Origin: Symsagittifera roscoffensis
Lineage: Eukaryota > Xenacoelomorpha > Acoela > Convolutidae
Length of the DNA stretch: 64,000 nucleotides
Assembly (NCBI RefSeq): GCF_963678635.1
Contig: NC_087064.1
Location: 6,610,411-6,674,410, forward strand
Reading direction: 5' to 3'
Shown here: piece after piece, positions 58,501 to 64,000 of the stretch
Numbering within the stretch: position 1 is the first letter of the stretch
How the letters are laid out: every line of letters begins with the position of its first letter
Notes under the pieces: generated by a model
What the model was told of the DNA's origin: nothing
The model's database searches: none
Seen by the model: only the letters and a program-made list of their open reading frames with translations
Made by a program: the position numbers and the translations under genes

Positions 58501-59433
58501 GTCGATGATCATAACGATGAGTGGGTTGACGACTGGTCGAAACCCGAGGTAGAATTTGACGATGAGCAACAGCAGTCATATGAACAAGACCAGACGAACC
58601 TGCGTGTCTTAGAGTGGCTGAACGAAATTACATCAGACCCTAAAAAGACCAGCGTTACGATTCAAGACGTAGATCGTGAAAGCGCGAAATACATTAAGAC
58701 CGAACGAGATGATTCTTCCTGGGCTGCCCAGGAAGGACGACTACTCATTCCAGCTTCTAATCTTGACTTAATACCCGGTATGCGATCGATGGGGACGCCG
58801 ATGGATATTTTTGTCCGGGGAGTGGGGGTAGGACTTACCCACACTGAAAACTTGATAATAAAAAAATTAAGAATAGCAAGAGAAACAGGAGACTTAGAAG
58901 CAGAAACAGGCGAAGAACCTAAGAAACCTGACATAGGCAGGGTAATTGAGTCATATTTTAACTTACCAAATGAATATTCAAGTAACATAGTACTAACAGA
59001 TAGTGATTTCATACTCACAAACAGAACATGTGCGATAGCAATCACCGCAGACATGAGTTTTAGGACGGCGCTAGCGGCAGATTTTAAGAGGGAAAACAAA
59101 AACGTGGAATTCCTTTGGAAGCAAAGACCAGGGATAGGGGGCGTAGCAGCCTTACCTCCGGCGGTGTCGCAGATACCGGGAAAGTACTTATGCTTCTTGG
59201 TAACGAGGGCGACAGAGAAGCAGCACGTGGACCCAGAAAACCTAGTCTTGTCTTTGACGAGGCTGAGGGACTTCCTTGTGCAAATGGACGTGAAGGAGCT
59301 CTCGCTTCCAGTGTACGATCCAAATAGAGGAAGACTGCATCCTCGGGAATTGTACGCGCTTGTAAACGTGGTATTCTCTGATACGAACATACAAGTATAT
59401 CTACATAAGAAATATTACTTAAGTATAGGCTGA
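55483..59433 (+). CDS. Gag-Pol C-terminal part, copy 2: RNase H end, linker, integrase, macro-like domain
   Basis: 1,316 codons, continuing Pol after the frameshift. RNase H end (KHQNADSLS), ~500-residue linker with repeated 'LSGE' segments, then integrase HHCC and DDE. The tyrosine codon at the place of copy 1's TAG shows that integrase and its C-terminus are one protein. The macro-like domain is at 59,011-59,430, ending at the stop. Confidence 0.9.
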   Translation: MDSKTGWLPLIIEHRMRDKHQNADSLSKKTEFYERLEQKQANQAEIKEGFSFLDKETYEALPLTRWLDKSGHPIPGHPELPVAKAAEIKILSKEDPVPLDLLLRSNLVQQELSRMNINSLSLLDKAVQVTPQVMRMLGGLLEREVTRDNPEWTAAVASLTVSEKVKIMPSRRQHEENERDCRTIVQQLVSSIPQEILTSTSYGQKGQESGKRKKTVTFVDRDKEGEVVEQNRLQDYLSGEKDKEKNQRSQDQHPGQVNLSGESEIDEKIPDEKQDLENKVLSGEFRWMRRKYRHDLEERAVSSTTPSTDDDSRNSGMDTYSDRNSTSGSELSELAIHTLLVETRARDLDREVYQDPDSDRYLIPSESVFDNAADDLETIAVSKRSISLLPQKEAVRTDLQPFQQETQPLAKIWCVKMEEDTHQPNELNSQMRVMKTYLKARYRLSDLLRAQRNDRMTSNLKRWIENGSPDKGDLEEDSYRILRQYFMQKEGRLYLNKDGIVACKRREEDRVLYKYNAIVLPQLYQTELLFRSHDQMGHQGIDKEYQRILKRFEWPGMKKACEKWVTACLSCQQVKDPRKLRFPLQSIESSEFNEVVQIDHQKICMTDSGYNQVLVMIDHFTKYAEAVPCITASAEETCDHLINTWIARHGCPMTFQSDNGTAFVGELTKELMRRSQVAQAHSKTYHPQTNGLVERQNRTLVSMLRVYCSRYMTDWDRYLPQVMGAYNSTQHSTTGVSPHMMLTGYEKSLPLTFFYPEYEGKKTSPQVYVRDVIKRQQELNDLCRRNTQQAQARQRKRFDKKAAGAKAYSVGDYVWVFKNVIPPKGTKKLLKKWRGPFMITEVHQEGRFYRLSTGRAAHYENIKPHNPSTEDWCIPADMEEGDYLMMDPACEVNEKGTREKNDGNEIVEEGTDTPLDLDPNEKIEADDETLPYAEEDWQDPEQTEVPKNLEPDLPFTIQNRQKDGTRPRKKYNPYGDDFAVDGIDLKKVVEEVVGLEEITVSQDIDIVDDHNDEWVDDWSKPEVEFDDEQQQSYEQDQTNLRVLEWLNEITSDPKKTSVTIQDVDRESAKYIKTERDDSSWAAQEGRLLIPASNLDLIPGMRSMGTPMDIFVRGVGVGLTHTENLIIKKLRIARETGDLEAETGEEPKKPDIGRVIESYFNLPNEYSSNIVLTDSDFILTNRTCAIAITADMSFRTALAADFKRENKNVEFLWKQRPGIGGVAALPPAVSQIPGKYLCFLVTRATEKQHVDPENLVLSLTRLRDFLVQMDVKELSLPVYDPNRGRLHPRELYALVNVVFSDTNIQVYLHKKYYLSIG

Positions 59434-59819
59434 GTGATGTGCGAAAGAGTGTTAGGCCAAAGACCAAGTTGCATGTAATATGTGATATGTGTGTGATGTT
59501 ATGTTATGTGTTAGGTTATTAAGATCATGGGTAAGTAGGGGTTAGTGACCATGAACAACTAGATGACGATCTTGGGAATAGATCCAAAGTTTGGACTGTC
59601 CAATCTTAGGTCGAATTCCAAAATTTTAGAAACCAATTGATTTTAATAAATTTTAGGATAAATATTTTTTTATCTGAACTGTATTTAAGCAAATTTTAAC
59701 GATATATGTTAAGGTGAAACTGACAAGTGTGACATTCGTGATTTCTTTTCTAGATCCTGATTGATCATTTAAATTACTCACTTGAGTCAAAGAATCGAAT
59801 CAAACTTGAAAAGAATAGA
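59434..59819 (+). other. Pol-ORF2 spacer, copy 2, with candidate splice acceptor
   Basis: 386 bp without coding. 'atttcttttctag' ends at 59,753, 67 nt before the ORF2 ATG, and is conserved with copy 1 apart from one base. The pentanucleotide run is only two or three units. Confidence 0.5.
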
Positions 59820-60233
59820 ATGGACAACTTCAACCTGGATGAATTGATGGACCTGGCAGAGGCATATGTAGGACCGATGGTAGATGCGATCTATCGTCGG
59901 CTGATCGAACGAGACTTCGCTCTGGAGGACCCAGAGGTGGTCATGTTGCTGACCGCCCTGATCAACATCTTGGGGCACGACAACCGTGGGGACCGCCCCA
60001 CGGAAGTCCTGTTGATGGCAGCATATGGAGAAAGAGGAGTACTAGACCGCCCGAACATGAGAGTGATGAGGTGGAGAAACGGGGCTCTCTCAGGGAGTGA
60101 CTTGGCGAATGAGCCTGGATTGGGAAGTTCTAGGACTTACCAACCAGGTGAGATGCCAATGCCCTCTAAGCCTAAACCTGGGCTGACGAGAATGCATCGG
60201 GAGATGAACAGCGAGGCGACCTCGTCTGGTTGA
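59820..60233 (+). CDS. ORF2 N-terminus, copy 2, ended by a nonsense codon
   Basis: 137 residues nearly identical to copy 1 residues 1-137, then TGA where copy 1 has TCA (Ser). The following codons stay in the same frame, so this is a point mutation. Confidence 0.85.
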   Translation: MDNFNLDELMDLAEAYVGPMVDAIYRRLIERDFALEDPEVVMLLTALINILGHDNRGDRPTEVLLMAAYGERGVLDRPNMRVMRWRNGALSGSDLANEPGLGSSRTYQPGEMPMPSKPKPGLTRMHREMNSEATSSG

Positions 60234-63200
60234 CCACTGAGAGCAGCTGTGCCACCAAAAAGGGCGAAAGTAACACAGAAGGTTCAGACGAACCAAACCA
60301 TACAAGATCTGGACGAGATGAACGATCAGCTGAGAAGTACGAAGAAGGAGTTAGACGATATGACGAAGACCATGCTGGCGATGGAGGAAGACCGGGACAT
60401 GTGGAGAAAGTTGTTTGAAGACTGCAACAAAAAGCAGGGTCAAGAGATCGAACGCTTAAGGCAGGAATACAAAGAGCGATCGGAACAGGCGGCGTTGACA
60501 ACGGCCATTGAGAAAGTGATACCTGCAAGGGATATTCCTCGTGGGCAGTCTCCGATGGAGTTCTTGACACCTCGAGAAATGAGTCAAACAACGGAGACAC
60601 GGCTTCCAGCAGAGACGAACCGAGTAACAATCCCGGATCCTAGTGACACCTTGGGTGATCCCGTCGTAGAACAGACAGTGAGAAAACTGATAGAGACAGC
60701 TGGACGATTGGTCGCTAACAAGAATGCACCAGGTTCCGGGGTGACCGCACCCTATGGAACGATTGACGATACGGGCAGAGTACAACTCTCCCAGACAGTA
60801 ATCAGACAAGGGATGAGTAACGTGACACCACTCATGGGGAGCTCGAGAATCCCAGAGAGGAAAGTACGGAAGATGCCAGCGAAGAAAGTGTCTCGTATAA
60901 TAGACGTGCAGAAGAATAATCAATTGAAGTATAATTTCACGGGAGTTCCGGAGACAGATTCGAGAGCCTGCTTCAATCGAGCTACCTGGAGCCCGGCTGT
61001 GAACCTGCAGCAACCACCACTCGGGACATCTCACCTGATATTGGGAGACAGCTTAGTCAGAGTGCTGTCGAATTTGAGGACCTCATGGGTCACCACGGTG
61101 ATGGCCTTTGGAGGCGCGACGATTGCCCAATTATATCGGATGGTGGAACTGATGAATCCAGGTAAGATTCCCAGTGTGATGATCTTAGTCGGGACGAATG
61201 ATATCTCCAGAGGATCAGACGAGCAGGAAGCACTGTGGGAGTCAATGATGGTGTGTTTGTTCACTACTCTCTGGCAGAAGTTCAGTTGCGCGGTACTGAC
61301 CGTTTGCACGGTGCCAATGAACGCAAGAAGCCTAACAGCATCAGGAAGAAGGCACAACGAGGGAGTCATGAGATGGAACAACATCTTGAGAAACCTAGCA
61401 AATCGAAATGCCGGAAGAATGATCCTCATGGACATTGAACATGAATTGAGAGCCATGGATCAAGCCAGACTGACCACGGATGGCATCCACTTCGACAGCA
61501 TCGAAGGACAGGCTTGGTTGAATCGAGTCTTCCAAGAACGGTTGGATGAGCTGGAAGCAGAACTCTTTGACACAGGAGTGCTGAAGGAAGAGGGAACGGT
61601 GAGTGATACGGTGATCACCACCTTTGTGCCTCCTAACCTGGAAACACGCTTGGGTACGGTCCCAGCCGTCACAAATTACCGGCAACAAAGCTCCAGTGAA
61701 CCAGGTCGAAGAACAGACGTGCAGGATCGGTTGGGAGAAGCACCGATGAGGAGGACAATTCATCCTAGGAGAAGGATAGGACCTGTCAACCAACCAATCG
61801 AAGAAGTAGCAGGCACATCTAGATCGGACACTAGATCGGAGACGACGAGTACCAGCCGAGAGGAGAGACCGAGCAGAGGTTCATTGTTGTGGTCTCGATC
61901 CATACCGTCTCCCTGGCATATATACAAAGACGAACTGATGAAGCTGGACCTACAGAGAGTAAGCTTCATTGAAGATGCAAGGAGGATGCTGAATGGAGCG
62001 ACGCTATCCGTCAGCAGATTATACTCAATAACCGGCGTAGACTGGTTGATAGCCGCTAGCATAAATTTCAGCTCCACGACGGCCTTGAGATTTGCCGATT
62101 TGGAGGGACTGCCCTCTAACAACACAATGGGACCTGTGAATGCAAGACCGTTGCAAGATGTGAGATTGAACCATGATGAGAGGAATCGTGAAGAAAGACC
62201 AGGAAGATTCCTGACGGCGAGAGCGCCGATTGGACAACACGTGAAGATATTTAGGCAACTGACGACACCACCTGGTCATGTGAAGGAGAGAGTGTACCCA
62301 AAACTAGTGAACCAAGATGGTGATGCCCAGAGATATGGCGGATTGACAGCGATAAAGAAAGATGAGACCATCTTCGCCGCCTACGACAAAGCAGAGATGA
62401 GAAAGGCCAAAATCATGGTAGTAGCGAATTCAGAGTTCGTGTACACCTCTAAGTCTTTGTTTTGGCCGGACGTCATAATGCTGGCCGCAGTTGACCTAGA
62501 CCTATTGCAATCAGTGTCATTGGCTATAGGGGTACAAAGGCAGACAGAAATGAACCCGATAACGATTGTGTTTGCTGGCATCAATGACCATCTACACAGT
62601 AGAGGTTTTCTGAGCAGGCTCAGAGATCCTGCAACAGCAGAAAACGCAGTATGGCCAGCGATAAAAGACATCCTGGAGTCGATGGGTGAAGTGGTGGATG
62701 CGACGAAGGAGGGATCATTCAATAAAGTGACGTTGAGAGTAGTATTTGCGTTGTCTCCGGGATATGCACATCTCCCGGATGGACTGAAATTTGTGTATGC
62801 AATGGTAGCCTTACTTTCGGAAGGAAAATATGATGTGATCATATCAGCCCCGAATCGCATGATAGAAATGGAGAACCTGAGGCCACTTAAGGCTGAACTG
62901 CCTGCAGTATGGTCAGATATCTCAAACGCGATGAGAGGATTCAAGGACCACGCGCTACACATGTTAGTGTTGGACGAAGTGCTGGGGTTGGAACTGTCCA
63001 ACTTCAGTCGGCAACTCAAACTGAAACCAGGAATAGATGACGACCATCGAGTGATCACGGCAATGTCCAACGACTTGTGGTTCCGAGCAATGGAAGTGGC
63101 GAGTGAAGACACGAGAAGAAAGAATTCACTGGAGACGAGAGCTCATCTGGAAGCGATGGTGCTGAGAACCAAGCCGGAAGCAAACCAGTGGCTACACCTG

Positions 63201-63800
63201 AATCCTAGAGTAGCGGCATTGGGTGCAGATGCTTTTCAGCAAGGCCCAGTAAGGATCACTAAGATACACGCCTACTTGTTGAAGGAGGTGAACCTGGCGG
63301 AAAATGCCGGAGAAAAGACAGCTGAGTTCGTGAACAGATTGTGTCAGATTACTCTGGAAACCTTCTGGACCCAGGAAGTGAAGGGACAGGAGGGATTTGA
63401 AAGGACAGACAGCATGCTAGAAGGGTTGGGAGCCGGATGGACCGCGTCCTTCTTGGCAAAAGTTTACCCGAAAGTCTCGCACTATTTGATAAAGGAATTC
63501 CTCCAAGCAGTAGTGAAAGTATCGATAGTGGAATTAATAGCCTTGTTCGTGACATTCGGAGCGGAGAGTTTCGTGAAAGGACCGGCGATACTGCTTACGG
63601 ATGGAATACAGAACCTGCGACTAGATGGACTTCTGACATTGATCGCAATAACCCACGGAAACTTGGGAGGACTAATGAAACTGGCACGTTGTCCAGAGCA
63701 GATGAAAGAGAGAGTGAGGAGCCTGGATATGAAGAAGTCCACGGACTCGTGGAACAAAATAAGAGACCTGAGACACACTCTGATCCAATATCTCTTGTAG
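60234..63800 (+). CDS. ORF2 main part, copy 2: SGNH hydrolase fused to the large unknown region
   Basis: About 1,188 codons in one frame. The SGNH domain (~61,020-61,565) runs straight into the sequence that in copy 1 appears as a separate 2,157-residue frame, proving the two are one protein. Ends at TAG (63,798-63,800) where copy 1 has CAG (Gln). The first in-frame GTG at 60,249 is not expected to be a real start. Confidence 0.88.
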   Translation, partial: PLRAAVPPKRAKVTQKVQTNQTIQDLDEMNDQLRSTKKELDDMTKTMLAMEEDRDMWRKLFEDCNKKQGQEIERLRQEYKERSEQAALTTAIEKVIPARDIPRGQSPMEFLTPREMSQTTETRLPAETNRVTIPDPSDTLGDPVVEQTVRKLIETAGRLVANKNAPGSGVTAPYGTIDDTGRVQLSQTVIRQGMSNVTPLMGSSRIPERKVRKMPAKKVSRIIDVQKNNQLKYNFTGVPETDSRACFNRATWSPAVNLQQPPLGTSHLILGDSLVRVLSNLRTSWVTTVMAFGGATIAQLYRMVELMNPGKIPSVMILVGTNDISRGSDEQEALWESMMVCLFTTLWQKFSCAVLTVCTVPMNARSLTASGRRHNEGVMRWNNILRNLANRNAGRMILMDIEHELRAMDQARLTTDGIHFDSIEGQAWLNRVFQERLDELEAELFDTGVLKEEGTVSDTVITTFVPPNLETRLGTVPAVTNYRQQSSSEPGRRTDVQDRLGEAPMRRTIHPRRRIGPVNQPIEEVAGTSRSDTRSETTSTSREERPSRGSLLWSRSIPSPWHIYKDELMKLDLQRVSFIEDARRMLNGATLSVSRLYSITGVDWLIAASINFSSTTALRFADLEGLPSNNTMGPVNARPLQDVRLNHDERNREERPGRFLTARAPIGQHVKIFRQLTTPPGHVKERVYPKLVNQDGDAQRYGGLTAIKKDETIFAAYDKAEMRKAKIMVVANSEFVYTSKSLFWPDVIMLAAVDLDLLQSVSLAIGVQRQTEMNPITIVFAGINDHLHSRGFLSRLRDPATAENAVWPAIKDILESMGEVVDATKEGSFNKVTLRVVFALSPGYAHLPDGLKFVYAMVALLSEGKYDVIISAPNRMIEMENLRPLKAELPAVWSDISNAMRGFKDHALHMLVLDEVLGLELSNFSRQLKLKPGIDDDHRVITAMSNDLWFRAMEVASEDTRRKNSLETRAHLEAMVLRTKPEANQWLHLNPRVAALGADAFQQGPVRITKIHAYLLKEVNLAENAGEKTAEFVNRLCQITLETFWTQEVKGQEGFERTDSMLEGLGAGWTASFLAKVYPKVSHYLIKEFLQAVVKVSIVELIALFVTFGAESFVKGPAILLTDGIQNLRLDGLLTLIAITHGNLGGLMKLARCPEQMKERVRSLDMKKSTDSWNKIRDLRHTLIQYLL

Positions 63801-64000
63801 CAAAATCGCTTTGGAACCGGAGAAGACGAAACAATTGATAGAGAGGAAGATGTTAGACGACATGTTGGAGGCATGCCGCTATTAACAGATCTGAGCTTGG
63901 CTATGAGGACCGATCCCTTGGCGCTGATCAGAGGAGTCACGGAGTTCGTGACAGTGATCTATGGACCAGCAGTCACCTTTGCGTTCCCTGACGTTAAAGT
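63801..64000 (+). CDS. ORF2 continuation, copy 2, cut by window edge
   Basis: Same frame and sequence as copy 1 residues from 'QNRFGTGEDE' onward. Open to the end of the window. Confidence 0.8.

Larger units (their letters stand above)
45954..64000 (+). mobile_element. Giant Ty3/gypsy-like LTR retroelement, copy 2 (truncated by window edge)
   Basis: Same plan as copy 1 in the opposite orientation: 5' LTR, leader, Gag-Pol, spacer, ORF2 (incomplete). Sequence is nearly identical throughout, but its lesions differ: frameshift ~51,295, frameshift ~55,511, TGA at 60,231 and TAG at 63,798. It keeps the RT catalytic residues and the Pol and ORF2 junctions that copy 1 has lost. Confidence 0.93.

Noticed and set aside
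1-64000. Host protein-coding genes, tRNA or rRNA genes
   Set aside because: No reading frame or structure outside the repeats looked like a host gene, and I saw no tRNA cloverleaf or rRNA segment by eye; subtle exons could still be missed.

Overview
The window is a repeat-dominated stretch of an animal genome. The nested Ty3/gypsy-like, BEL/Pao-like, non-LTR and hAT elements, with no host gene I can recognise, point to an invertebrate metazoan. I cannot name the lineage from sequence alone. A 200-N scaffold gap lies at 31,947-32,146.

Most of the window is two copies of one giant LTR retroelement. Copy 1 is complete on the minus strand (1,912-26,546, about 24.6 kb, LTRs of 936-939 bp). Copy 2 is on the plus strand (from 45,954) and runs off the right edge. 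Both have the same plan: 5' LTR, a ~3 kb leader studded with a CCGGAGGGG motif, a single ~3,200-codon Gag-Pol frame, a ~390 bp spacer, then a second giant frame (ORF2, ~2,980 codons) where env would normally lie. Gag-Pol carries an N-terminal coiled-coil region, capsid, two CCHC knuckles, DTGA protease, RT, RNase H, a very long linker, integrase, and a C-terminal domain that looks like a macro (ADP-ribose) fold. ORF2 has an SGNH hydrolase with all catalytic blocks, followed by more than 2,100 residues I cannot assign. Each copy is broken at different places (nonsense codons, small indels, loss of an RT catalytic Asp in copy 1). Comparing the copies therefore shows which breaks are lesions and that each frame was once continuous.

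Between the copies (26,547-45,953) is a graveyard of other elements: (a) a minus-strand non-LTR element with SGNH, PHD-finger, RT and restriction-like endonuclease modules (27,635-31,654); (b) LINE tails; (c) a multi-kilobase imperfect inverted repeat (32,147-37,935) carrying BEL/Pao integrase remnants and a LINE 3' end, whose right arm contains a LINE fragment and a solo LTR of the giant family; (d) two degenerate minus-strand APE-type LINEs (37,985-41,200 and 41,201-~45,435), the second split by a 780-bp hAT element with a perfect 8-bp target duplication; (e) two direct copies of an unassigned coding segment X, one of which was the target of copy 2. The left margin (1-1,911) is two back-to-back tandem duplications.

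The strongest candidate for something new is the giant element itself: a retroelement that appears to encode both a macro-like domain and an SGNH esterase-like domain, plus a very large protein of unknown function in the env position.
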